NCBI GenBank assembly: GCA_016191435.1
Contig: JACPOQ010000035.1
Location: 310,001 to 374,000 of the forward strand
Direction: 5' to 3'
Length of the DNA stretch: 64,000 nucleotides
Source: Chloroflexota bacterium
GTDB taxonomy: Bacteria; Chloroflexota; Dehalococcoidia; Tepidiformales; Tepidiformaceae
A program made the translations under genes and the position numbers. Position 1 is the first letter of the stretch; each line of letters starts with the position of its first letter. The notes below the pieces were generated by a model. That model was given only the letters and a program-made list of their open reading frames with translations, made no database searches and had not been told where the DNA came from. Below are positions 1-7,635 of this stretch, piece by piece.

Positions 1-559
1 CGTTCGCGGTCGCGACCTCGGCGATTGTCTGTCCGTCCTTGAGCGCCCGGGTCAGGTCCGCTACAGGGATGCCGATGCTATCCGCGGCGACCTGCAGCTC
101 GCCCTTCACTGCGCGGATCGCATTCTTCAGCCGCGGATGGGCAGTCGGGTCCGGGACCTTGTCCATCAGCTTCGGGAGCGCTTCCTGCGCCCGGGCGTAG
201 GCCTTGTCGTCCTGTGCCTGGGTAATCTTGCCGTCGGCGACGGCCTGGTCGAGCTTCGTCTTGATCTGCGCCAGCCCTTCGGCCTGCACGGCGGCCGGGT
301 CCTTCCCGTTTTCGGTCAGGATCTGGTTGATGCTCTTGCCGTCCTTCAGACCCTGGGCGAACGTTTCTTTCGGCAGGCCCGTAATCTGCTCAATAGTCTT
401 GACGGCGTCCTTCACTGTACGGACGTGCTGGCCGGCATCGGCCGAGCCACCGCCGCGATTCAGCGGGCCTTCGGCAAAGGTGATGCCCACCGCGCTGATC
501 GCGAGCACGCCCGCAAGCCCGAGCGCGATGACCCGGCGTCGATGATGTGCGAATGACAT
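1..559 (-). CDS. Secreted or membrane-anchored hypothetical protein (3' end outside window)
   Basis: The gene starts with ATG at 559 and runs off the left edge, so only the first 186 codons are visible. The N-terminus (SFAHHRRR then a run of Leu/Ala/Val/Ile to about residue 28) looks like a signal peptide or membrane anchor. The rest is helical and charged and carries two similar segments, LKDGKSINQILTENGKD near residue 66 and LKDGQTIAEVATANG at the window edge. These resemble the repeated 'L-x-x-G-x-[ST]-I-x-x-[IV]' units seen in many uncharacterised exported proteins of high-GC bacteria. I do not recognise a function. Confidence 0.6.
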   Translation of the reverse strand, partial: MSFAHHRRRVIALGLAGVLAISAVGITFAEGPLNRGGGSADAGQHVRTVKDAVKTIEQITGLPKETFAQGLKDGKSINQILTENGKDPAAVQAEGLAQIKTKLDQAVADGKITQAQDDKAYARAQEALPKLMDKVPDPTAHPRLKNAIRAVKGELQVAADSIGIPVADLTRALKDGQTIAEVATAN

Positions 560-678
560 AGTTCGTGTAGCTCCTTCGTGGTCGGTGCCGCTGGCGGCTG
601 CCGCGGCGGTCCTTACACAAAGGGAATGGGTCCCGTGGCTGCGAAGGTGACGCGGCGGCGCGGGGCGCCCGCGGCGGT

Positions 679-1311
679 TTACCTGTGCTTTTCGATGAAG
701 CGCCCTTCGAACAGCAGCAGGTCGCCTGCAGCCACGGTCACCATCGCCGGCGATTCCACGACCTCGTTGTGGACGCCGTAGGGGCTGAACGGGAGCGGGT
801 GGTCCACGAGTTCCCAGCGCAGGCCGCTCGTCGTCACGCCCGTGCAGGCGCCCAGGGCCACCAGCGATACGACCGTGCCAACCGGCGCGTCGATGCGCGC
901 TGTCCCCTGGACCAGTCGGATGTCGAAGTAGTCGTCGGCGATGTGCAGTTCGGGGCCGTCCCGGAACTCCACGAGCACGCTGAGGTTCGCCAGCGCGTGG
1001 TCGGCGCGCCCGCCTCCTGCGCCGACGATGTCGATGCGCGTCACGCCCGCGGCCATGCACCAGACGATCGCCTTCTCGAGGTCCGTGGTGTCGCGGTCAT
1101 CGACCGGGTGGAACGAGTCGGCGGGAAGGGAGTTGCGTGTGGCCTCCGTCACCGAGTCCAGGTCGCCGACCACCGCATGGGGTACGATGCCGAGCGCGAG
1201 CGCCTTGTCCGCGCCCCCATCCGCGGCGACGACGACGTCCGCCTCGGCAGCGAGCGCCGCCAGCAGGGCCGGAGAGGGCGTTTCCCCGTTCGCGATAAGG
1301 AGGGCGCGCAC
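679..1311 (-). CDS. thiN: Thiamine pyrophosphokinase
   Basis: Transfers pyrophosphate from ATP to thiamine to make thiamine diphosphate in the cytoplasm. The 210-residue length fits the family. Diagnostic stretches are DGGADKAL (about residue 31), GDLDS (49-53), DTTDLEKA (about 74-81) and GRADHALANL (about 101-110), the conserved ATP- and thiamine-binding motifs of TPK. The start is GTG at 1311. No TPP riboswitch was seen upstream. The downstream neighbour in the same direction is the partial secreted protein, with no functional link apparent. Confidence 0.92.
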   Translation of the reverse strand: MRALLIANGETPSPALLAALAAEADVVVAADGGADKALALGIVPHAVVGDLDSVTEATRNSLPADSFHPVDDRDTTDLEKAIVWCMAAGVTRIDIVGAGGGRADHALANLSVLVEFRDGPELHIADDYFDIRLVQGTARIDAPVGTVVSLVALGACTGVTTSGLRWELVDHPLPFSPYGVHNEVVESPAMVTVAAGDLLLFEGRFIEKHR

Positions 1312-1368
1312 CAGGGGAGTGTAACGGGCGCGTGCGTTCCTGCGCTGCGCCGCCGGCCGCGCTCCAGC

Positions 1369-1962
1369 TCAGGCGGCTTCGTCCGTGTCGCCGGTGCCAT
1401 TAGCGGCGGCCACCAGGACGCGCACGAACGCATGCTGCGCTGGCGTCAGGTCGGCGAAGCTGACCTCGAGGATCGACTGCCGGCCCTCCGCGCGGCTACT
1501 GTTCAGCGTGCAGCCGAGCCGCGCGCTATAGCCGTGCGAATCGACGGCTATTTCGAGCGCCTTGCCGCCCGGCCGCGCCGGCACCTCAATCATCATGCCT
1601 TCGAGGGTGACGGCGCGGATCGTGCCGGTCTGGCGCGAGTTCCCGAGCACCGAGCGCACCTCCGCGCGGATCGCCAGTGGTTCGAAGTCGGCGCGGTCGA
1701 GCGGCGCCCAACCGAGGCGCAATGCGAACACCGCAACATGTCCCTTCGCGGCGACGAACTCGCCATCTGCGGCAAGCCGCAACGGGTAGGTGCCGGCGAC
1801 CATCGCCACCGCGTCGCCGATGTCGAGTTCGCACAGGTCGCTGAGTGTCAGCGCAACGCCGCCTTCGGAGGCGCGCAACACAGTCCCCCGGCACGTCGCC
1901 GCCGTCCCGGCGAGCTTGCGCACCAGGACGATCAAATCGCCCGGCCGGACGTTGTGTTCCAC
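1369..1962 (-). CDS. PilZ-like domain protein (tentative)
   Basis: A 197-residue soluble protein starting at GTG 1962. It has two beta-rich halves separated near residue 95, as in YcgR-type proteins: an N-terminal barrel-like part (RPGDLIVLVRKLAG... ALTLSDLCELDIGDAV) and a C-terminal part (AIRAEVRSVLGNSRQTGTIRAVTLEGMMIEV) in the position of a PilZ domain. The classic c-di-GMP residues RxxxR and [DN]xSxxG are only partly recognisable (the latter reads TLEG), so binding is doubtful. It could instead be an unrelated two-barrel protein. It lies 57 nt upstream of thiN in the same orientation. Confidence 0.4.
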   Translation of the reverse strand: MEHNVRPGDLIVLVRKLAGTAATCRGTVLRASEGGVALTLSDLCELDIGDAVAMVAGTYPLRLAADGEFVAAKGHVAVFALRLGWAPLDRADFEPLAIRAEVRSVLGNSRQTGTIRAVTLEGMMIEVPARPGGKALEIAVDSHGYSARLGCTLNSSRAEGRQSILEVSFADLTPAQHAFVRVLVAAANGTGDTDEAA

Positions 1963-2053
1963 ACGTAGGGATCGGCAGCGAAGCGTCCCGCCCGTAGTGG
2001 CCGGCCCGCATCGAGCAGCTTCAATCCCTGCCCCAATCCGGTAGCATCGAGGA

Positions 2054-2650
2054 GTGACCAGGAACCGCGGCAGCCACCCGATCGCGCCGGCGGACCTGGT
2101 GCTCCGCCCGATGCTGCCGAGCGACTTGCCGGCCGTCGCCGAGATTGAGGCGGCGTCCTATTCCGGCGGGTGGCCGGCCACGGCCTTCGCCCATGAGCTC
2201 GAGCACAACCGCCTCGCCCGCTACGCCGTGCTCGAGGCTCGCGGCGTTCTTGCCGGGTTCGCGGGTGTCTGGCTGATGTTCGATGAAGCCCATGTGGTGA
2301 CGGTCGCCGTGGCGCCGCGCTTTCGCCGTCAGGGGCTCGGAAAGCTACTCGTGCACGCGCTCGTCGGGCTTGCGAAGCGCGAGGGCATGGCGGCGGCCAC
2401 GCTCGAATGCCGCGTCTCGAACGAGGCGGCCCGGCGCCTGTACTCGACCTACGGCTTCTACGAGGTGGGCGCTCGCAAGGCGTATTACTCCGACAACGGC
2501 GAGGACGCGGTGATCATGACTACCGAAGGGCTAGAAACGCCCGCGTTTGCCGCCCGTTATCAGCGGCTGGAAGAACAGCTCGCCGAGGCCTGGCCCGGCA
2601 GCGTGGCGTGCATCGGCACGTTCCTCGCCACGGCCTACGCGCCGAGCTGA
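2054..2650 (+). CDS. rimI: Ribosomal-protein-alanine N-acetyltransferase RimI-like (GNAT)
   Basis: GNAT acetyltransferase of 198 residues that would transfer acetyl from acetyl-CoA to a protein N-terminus, classically ribosomal protein S18. The acetyl-CoA loop is VAPRFRRQGLGKLLVHAL (about residues 85-102), followed by ATLECRVSNEAARRLYSTYGF, the RimI signature for substrate and C-terminal helix. The start is GTG at 2054 preceded by a purine run. The protein has an extra C-terminal tail of about 35 residues beyond the domain. RimI proteins often sit with TsaB/TsaD, which are not visible here. Its 3' end overlaps a convergent gene by 16 nt. Confidence 0.82.
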   Translation: MTRNRGSHPIAPADLVLRPMLPSDLPAVAEIEAASYSGGWPATAFAHELEHNRLARYAVLEARGVLAGFAGVWLMFDEAHVVTVAVAPRFRRQGLGKLLVHALVGLAKREGMAAATLECRVSNEAARRLYSTYGFYEVGARKAYYSDNGEDAVIMTTEGLETPAFAARYQRLEEQLAEAWPGSVACIGTFLATAYAPS

Positions 2651-2964
2651 GTAACGAGGTCCGCCAGCACCTTTTCCGCGCGCTCGAGCCGCCCAAGGAT
2701 GCCCCACTGGCCATGGATATTGAGGGTCATGTTTTCGGCCTGGCCGCGCACCCCGGGGAGTCGCCCGCGAATTCCGGCGGCCTCGTGGTAGCGCTCCAGC
2801 TCCGGCGAGCCCATGCCGAAGATCGCGGTCAGGACTTCGATCGTGCGGGCGTCCCACTGGTTGTACTCGAAGGGATTGGGCCCGGTACCGCGGAGCCACT
2901 GGATGCGCGCCATTTGCGCCTCAATGCGCTCGCGCGCTCGTGCGGGGTCCTTTACGGCTGCCAT
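2635..2964 (-). CDS. Small conserved-looking hypothetical protein
   Basis: A 109-residue Arg/Glu-rich protein with no membrane segment. It is mostly helical, with a central motif QWDARTIEVLTAIFGMGSPELERYHEA. It overlaps the end of the convergent rimI-like gene by 16 nt. ATG at 2964 is the only good start. I do not recognise a family. The codon pattern is GC-rich at third positions, consistent with real coding. Confidence 0.5.
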   Translation of the reverse strand: MAAVKDPARARERIEAQMARIQWLRGTGPNPFEYNQWDARTIEVLTAIFGMGSPELERYHEAAGIRGRLPGVRGQAENMTLNIHGQWGILGRLERAEKVLADLVTQLGA

Positions 2965-3020
2965 CGAGGCGATTGTACGGGGGCACGTGGCCAGGGGCCA
3001 TCTCGCCGCCGGGATCCGCG

Positions 3021-3440
3021 CTACGCGGCCTTCGCGTTCATGGAGAAGGCGATGTCGCCGAGACTGAGCAGGGCGCCCACGACCTCGCGGGGGCCGTCGC
3101 CGCTGGCGCCAACGTCATCGAGGAACGCAGCGATCCGCCCCTCGCCCTCGGCGCCGTAAAACAACCCGGGCCGCACCACCCCGAAGGAGTTGCTGACGAG
3201 GATGCGGCCGTCCTGGTCGCGGCAGGCCAGCGCCAGCGCGACATGGTCGATACCATAGGGGCGGCGCATCTCGGACATCGAGTCCCGCACCCAGCGCGAC
3301 ATTGGCTCGGCGAGCGCATCCAGGGCGACACGGTCGCTGCCCGCGGGCAGGTTCCACGACGATTCGCGGACACCCACGCCATCGCGGATGAGCTGTTCGA
3401 CTTTACGGTGAGTCCCGGACTTGCGGTTGAAAAGCATCAC
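3021..3440 (-). CDS. Hypothetical protein
   Basis: A 139-residue soluble protein with an N-terminal basic stretch (MMLFNRKSGTHRK) and alternating beta/alpha character (DHVALALACRDQDGRILVSNSFGVV, then GEGRIAAFLDDVGASGDGP). No catalytic motif or known domain is recognised. It is divergent from the gene at 3553, which leaves 112 nt for two promoters. Confidence 0.5.
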   Translation of the reverse strand: MMLFNRKSGTHRKVEQLIRDGVGVRESSWNLPAGSDRVALDALAEPMSRWVRDSMSEMRRPYGIDHVALALACRDQDGRILVSNSFGVVRPGLFYGAEGEGRIAAFLDDVGASGDGPREVVGALLSLGDIAFSMNAKAA

Positions 3441-3552
3441 GTGGTGATGGTCGGCGGCCGTGCGGCCGAACTTGGTTTCAATCGGGTTGGGAAAGACGAA
3501 ATTTTGTCACGGTACTGGAATGCCTGCGTGCCCATCCGTAAACTGCCGTGAG

Positions 3553-3999
3553 ATGGACAACGACTTCAGCATTGACCTTTCGGACATAAGCTCGACGATC
3601 CGGGCGAGCGAGGTCGTCACGCTCCGCTTCGTGGCCGTGGGCCACCGCCTCCTGCTGGACTTCCGCACGACGGAATTGGATGGCCCGATGGTCCGTGTGG
3701 TGGAGCCAGTGAAGTCCATCGAAGAACGCTACCGCAGCATGCGGCGCCTGCGCCCGCGCTTCGCGCCCCCGGAAAAGATCGTCGCCGTCTGGTGGCCGCG
3801 GTTCGTGCATTCGCTGAAGACCACCGGCGTGTGGGACGAGATCATGCGGCGGGTCAGCGATACCGGGCACGTGGACGCCGTCCGCAACGCCGAGGACGCA
3901 CTCCAGGCGCTCATCGAGCTCGAAGCAGAGCAACAGCACTCCGCCATCCGCGGCCAGGGATTCAAAACGCTCTGGAGCCGGTCGCCTACCCCGCGATAG
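3553..3999 (+). CDS. Hypothetical protein
   Basis: A 148-residue protein from ATG 3553 (MDNDFSIDLSD...), chosen because the longer in-frame extension upstream has no Shine-Dalgarno and low-quality composition. The body has a beta-rich N-terminal half (VVTLRFVAVGHRLLLDFRTTELDGPMVRVVEPV) and a helical C-terminal half with EDALQALIELEAEQQ. No known domain is recognised. It ends 22 nt before the convergent ResB gene. Confidence 0.5.
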   Translation: MDNDFSIDLSDISSTIRASEVVTLRFVAVGHRLLLDFRTTELDGPMVRVVEPVKSIEERYRSMRRLRPRFAPPEKIVAVWWPRFVHSLKTTGVWDEIMRRVSDTGHVDAVRNAEDALQALIELEAEQQHSAIRGQGFKTLWSRSPTPR

Positions 4000-4021
4000 G
4001 CTCGTCAGGCCCGCCTCACGC

Positions 4022-5722
4022 TTATCCTTCCTCGGTGTCCTCGGGGCGAAGCGCATCCTTCGACCCTAACGCGGCGCCCATGAGCCGCAGTTCGCGGCTG
4101 AGGCGCGTGGTCCGCTCCGCCACCCCCGCGACGTACGTGCGCGACGCCGTGACTTTCACCCAGAGGCGGCGGCGCGGCACGTAGAACGTAATCGATAGCC
4201 CGATGAGCGCCATCGCCACGGCAACCCAGATGAAGGTGTCGCCGGGGTCGCGCTTCACGCTGACGCCGGAGGCATCGACGCGGGCGCCGAAGGTGTACGT
4301 GTAGCCATTCGGGGCGCCCAATGCTTCCCCGGGGACGAGCTTCGTGTTGTCATCGCCGATGCCACTGACCAGCAGGTATGGCCCGCCACTGGCGTCGGTG
4401 GCCATCTGCAGTACGGCGCCGTTCGGAGCGCCCGGCATGTCCTTCACAGTGATGGCCGGGATCAAGCGTGGCCCAACATAAGTCACGCGATACAGGCCGA
4501 TCAGCGCTTCCCGCCCCGGCGTCAACGTGCGCGGCGCGCCGGTGTCGCCCTGGATGCTGACGCGTAGATTGTTGCCTTCGATGCGCCACGAGGCCAGGTA
4601 GGTTACGAGGTCGCTGGCGGCAGCCCCGGGAGCGCGTGGAAACGTCAGTGGAGCGAGGGCGAGATCGTCTTCACGGCCGGGGGCGGCGCCCGGGTCCGTT
4701 CCCATTTGCGGAAGCTCCTGGTTGAACAACTCGCGGCCGGCGGTATCGGTGACCTTCAGCACCGGTACCGCCGTCTTTTGGCTCTGGAAGTCGAACATGC
4801 CGTCATAGACGATCTGTCCCGAGGCGTCGCTCACCCTGAGGCGTGCAGTGTCATCGAAGAAGGCCGCCTGGTGGATGCGGTAGCCGAAGGCCTGGCAGGG
4901 CGTGTTGACCGTGGCCTTGCACGTTATTGTTTTGCCGCCGCGCGTGACTTCGATGTCGCTGTGGAAATCGGTGATGTTGCCGGCCGCGTCTTGTCCGCGA
5001 TACGCGTCGAGCATGCGGATGAACATCTGGCTGCTCCCGGGCGTCTTGAACACAGGGTACGCCGGTGTGCCTTCGGCGAGGACGATCATCGCATCGAAGC
5101 CCACGAGCCGCGTGAGCAGCCCGCCGATGAGCAGCATGAGCAAGGCAAGATGGCTGAGAAACGTGCCGTATTGGCTCCAGGCAAAACGCTGAGCAAAGAG
5201 GTACGTCGCCTCACCGTCGCTCCGCGTGCGCGTGACGGTGTAGCGCCGCCGCCGTAGTGCCTGCTCAACGGCCGTGGCCCCGCCGGGGTGCGTGAAGTCC
5301 GCACGGTGATGCGCCGTCTCGAAATAGCGCTCGCCGACCTCGCGGGTCGGCCGCCGGACGCTGCGGATGGTGGGCCGCAGGCGGCTCACCGTGCAGACGG
5401 TGACCGCGATGATGATGAGCGCCCAGAGGGCGTTGAACCACGGCGAGTAGAAGACTTCGAACAGGCCGAGTCGGCGCATCGGCTCGGTGAAGACGCCGAA
5501 CTCGTCGCGCTGCATGTTGAACCAAACCGAGCGGCCGGCGGGATTGCTGCGTATCGAACGAGGGACTTGCCCGATGACGACGCCGATCAACCCCGCGACG
5601 GACGCCAGCCCGACCAGAAACAACGCGAACTTCACGTTGCAGAGCAGCTGCCAGACCCAGCGAAGCGGATCCAGCCCACCGGAGCGCATCGCCGGCGCCG
5701 CCGGGCGCGGGCCCGCGGCCAT
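4022..5722 (-). CDS. resB: Cytochrome c biogenesis protein ResB/Ccs1
   Basis: Membrane protein of 566 residues that works with CcsA/ResC to deliver and attach haem to apocytochrome c outside the cytoplasm (system II). It has hydrophobic segments near residues 30-52 (VKFALFLVGLASVAGLIGVVIG), 100-118 (FNALWALIIIAVTVCTVSRL) and 190-210 (YGTFLSHLALLMLLIGGLLTRLVGF), a long extracytoplasmic beta-rich region, and a last segment near 505-522 (TFIWVAVAMALIGLSITFYVP), the ResB arrangement. FLSHLALLML carries the His of the third segment. ResA lies 10 nt upstream, so the two are co-transcribed. A CcsA/ResC partner is not in the window. Confidence 0.88.
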   Translation of the reverse strand: MAAGPRPAAPAMRSGGLDPLRWVWQLLCNVKFALFLVGLASVAGLIGVVIGQVPRSIRSNPAGRSVWFNMQRDEFGVFTEPMRRLGLFEVFYSPWFNALWALIIIAVTVCTVSRLRPTIRSVRRPTREVGERYFETAHHRADFTHPGGATAVEQALRRRRYTVTRTRSDGEATYLFAQRFAWSQYGTFLSHLALLMLLIGGLLTRLVGFDAMIVLAEGTPAYPVFKTPGSSQMFIRMLDAYRGQDAAGNITDFHSDIEVTRGGKTITCKATVNTPCQAFGYRIHQAAFFDDTARLRVSDASGQIVYDGMFDFQSQKTAVPVLKVTDTAGRELFNQELPQMGTDPGAAPGREDDLALAPLTFPRAPGAAASDLVTYLASWRIEGNNLRVSIQGDTGAPRTLTPGREALIGLYRVTYVGPRLIPAITVKDMPGAPNGAVLQMATDASGGPYLLVSGIGDDNTKLVPGEALGAPNGYTYTFGARVDASGVSVKRDPGDTFIWVAVAMALIGLSITFYVPRRRLWVKVTASRTYVAGVAERTTRLSRELRLMGAALGSKDALRPEDTEEG

Positions 5723-5732
5723 CAGGCGTCCC

Positions 5733-6401
5733 TCATTGCAGGTAGTCCTGTTGGAGACTCGCGAGGTCCTGCGCCCGCAGCTTGCCAGTGTAGAGTTGTC
5801 GCACCACGCCCTGCGGGTCCACGAGCACGCTCACGGGGAGTTCCTTTCCGACGCCGTAGGCGATCGACACTTCGCCACTGGGGTCGAGGAGCGAGGTGTA
5901 CGTCAGCCCGAAGGCGTCCCGGAACTGCCGGACATCGCTGGCGGCTTCCTGCTGGTTGATGCCCAATATGACGAACGGAGTCCTACCGCTGGCCAGGCTC
6001 TCGAGGCGGTTCTGGAAGGCCTGCAACTCGGCTGCTTCGCTGCGGCAGGGGTCGCACCACGATGCCCAGAAGTTCAACAGCACCCAGCTGCCCCGGAAAT
6101 CGGTGAGCGACCGGACCTGCCCGTCGATGTCGGCCAGCTTGAAGTTGGGCGCGGCGCGGCCGCTGCGAGCGGCGGGCGCCTGCCCGGTGGGGTTCTGTGC
6201 CCGCGGGAGGTCTATCACCCCGAGCCCATTCGTTTCGAGCGCGGGCACATCGCCGCCACCGCGCGCTTCGAAGAACCAGATACCGAAGCCGACGACGACG
6301 ATGATGAGCGCCGCCAGCCCCAGCGTGGACGAGGCGCCGCTATATTCGCGGCGGCGCTGCGGGCGTTCATCGATCGGAGCCACGTCGTCGTAATTTGACA
6401 T
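5733..6401 (-). CDS. resA: ResA/TlpA-family membrane-anchored thiol-disulfide oxidoreductase
   Basis: A 222-residue protein with one N-terminal transmembrane anchor (STLGLAALIIVVVGFGIWFF, about residues 25-44) and an extracytoplasmic thioredoxin fold. The active site is WASWCDPCRSE, with the ResA/TlpA CxxC, and the cis-Pro stretch ELPVSVLVDPQG follows. It would reduce apocytochrome c cysteines before haem ligation by the ResB complex encoded just downstream. I chose ATG 6401; an in-frame GTG two codons upstream is possible. Confidence 0.88.
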   Translation of the reverse strand: MSNYDDVAPIDERPQRRREYSGASSTLGLAALIIVVVGFGIWFFEARGGGDVPALETNGLGVIDLPRAQNPTGQAPAARSGRAAPNFKLADIDGQVRSLTDFRGSWVLLNFWASWCDPCRSEAAELQAFQNRLESLASGRTPFVILGINQQEAASDVRQFRDAFGLTYTSLLDPSGEVSIAYGVGKELPVSVLVDPQGVVRQLYTGKLRAQDLASLQQDYLQ

Positions 6402-6662
6402 AATCACGTGTGGCGGCAGGACGCCCGCTTGCGGCTGACAGCCACCGAGAGGGTATCACCGCTGGCGGTTTCGCGCGGTAAGCCTTTGCTTTCGCGCTAC
6501 GCCGGGAGGACGGCCCGCAATCCGCGCTCGCCTTTGCGTGCGAAACCGTGTACATACTTCCGAGCGGCGCCGCGCGCGCCGGCACGGGGCTGAACTTCGG
6601 TGCCGCGCGATTGCGGGCGGCCCAGCACCGAGGGCCAGCTCTCACCAGGTGGAGGTTGAACG

Positions 6663-7280
6663 ATGCACTGCAGCGTCATTGCGATTTCGCGGACCCTCGG
6701 CGCCGGCGGCGAAGACCTCGGCCTCGCGCTGGCAGCCGAGCTGGGGTTCCGCTACGTGGACGCGGAGATTATCCAGAAGGCCGCGGATGCCGCCGGCGTC
6801 TCGACGGCGACGCTGGAGAAAGTGGAGGCCCGCAAGCCGCTCATCGCGCGAATCCTCGACAACATGGCGAGGAGCAACGTCGGCGCGCTCTACCAGGCGC
6901 CCGAATTCTCGATGGCGATCGGCGAGAGCAGCTACGAGTCGCTCATCAGCGACGTGATCCGCGAGACGGCGGCACAGGGCAACGTCGTGATCGTCGCGCA
7001 CGGCGCCAGCATCCCGCTTGCGGGCATGGATGGCCTGCTCCGCGTGATGGTGACGGCGCCGGCTGATGTCAGGGCCGCTCGTGTTGCCGCCGCGCAGGGG
7101 CTCACGCCGGAAAAGGCCGCTTCCGCGGTCGCGGATTCGGATAAATCTCGCGCAGACTACTTCCGCCGCTTCTACAACCTCGACCGCGAGACCTCCATCA
7201 ATTACGACATCACCGTGAATACCCATGTGGTGAACATCGACGCTGCAAAGGCTGCGATCCTCGCGGCCGTGCGCGGCTGA
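6663..7280 (+). CDS. Cytidylate kinase-like family protein
   Basis: P-loop NMP-kinase-like protein of 205 residues of the AAK6/cytidylate-kinase-2 type. It starts with VIAISRTLGAGGEDLGLALAAELGFRYVDAEII, where the usual glycine-rich loop reads TLGAGGED and lacks the GKS lysine, as is common in this family. It continues with RADYFRRFYNLDRETSINYDITVNT, the conserved C-terminal signature. The true substrate of such proteins is generally unknown. A strong Shine-Dalgarno (GGTGGAGG) precedes ATG 6663. Confidence 0.8.
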   Translation: MHCSVIAISRTLGAGGEDLGLALAAELGFRYVDAEIIQKAADAAGVSTATLEKVEARKPLIARILDNMARSNVGALYQAPEFSMAIGESSYESLISDVIRETAAQGNVVIVAHGASIPLAGMDGLLRVMVTAPADVRAARVAAAQGLTPEKAASAVADSDKSRADYFRRFYNLDRETSINYDITVNTHVVNIDAAKAAILAAVRG

Positions 7281-7281
7281 T

Positions 7282-7635
7282 TCACTCGCCGCCCCACGCG
7301 GCGGGCTGCAGCAGGACGGCCAGGGCCGCCTGCACGCCGGCGGGCCCGAATCCTGAGATGACGCCGCGGCAGGCCGCGCTCAGGGGCGACGGCATCATCC
7401 CGTCCCACCCGTGGTTGCGAACTTCGATTACCGGCTTCCGGGCACGCCGCACGGCGGCCGCGACCGCCTCGAGGTCGGTGCCCGCGATACCGTCGCTGAG
7501 GAGCACCGCGCCGGCGAACCCGCTTTCGATCTCGGCGATCACCTCCGCGGCCGCTGCATACTCCCGCACGCGGGCGCCGGCCGTGACCATGCCCTGGCGC
7601 GCCGTGCCGGCCGGGACGATGACCAGCAGTTCCAC
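7282..7635 (-). CDS. Hypothetical protein downstream of CoA transferase
   Basis: A 117-residue Ala-rich alpha/beta protein starting at GTG 7635, which overlaps the CoA-transferase stop in the arrangement TAGTG, so translation is probably coupled. Motifs such as GAVLLSDGIAGTDLEAVAAAVRRARKPVIEVRNH suggest a Rossmann-like fold. It could bind a nucleotide or act as a regulatory partner, but I recognise no family. It converges with the kinase-like gene, leaving only 1 nt between stops. Confidence 0.5.
   Translation of the reverse strand: MELLVIVPAGTARQGMVTAGARVREYAAAAEVIAEIESGFAGAVLLSDGIAGTDLEAVAAAVRRARKPVIEVRNHGWDGMMPSPLSAACRGVISGFGPAGVQAALAVLLQPAAWGGE

Noticed and set aside
560..678. TPP riboswitch near thiN
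   Set aside because: No CUGAGA or matching conserved TPP-aptamer blocks are present, and the gap is downstream of thiN.
685..1968. Long plus-strand open frame across the thiN and PilZ-like genes
   Set aside because: It is opposite two minus-strand genes with recognisable motifs; its own product is Arg/His-rich with no domain, the usual antisense artefact of GC-rich DNA.
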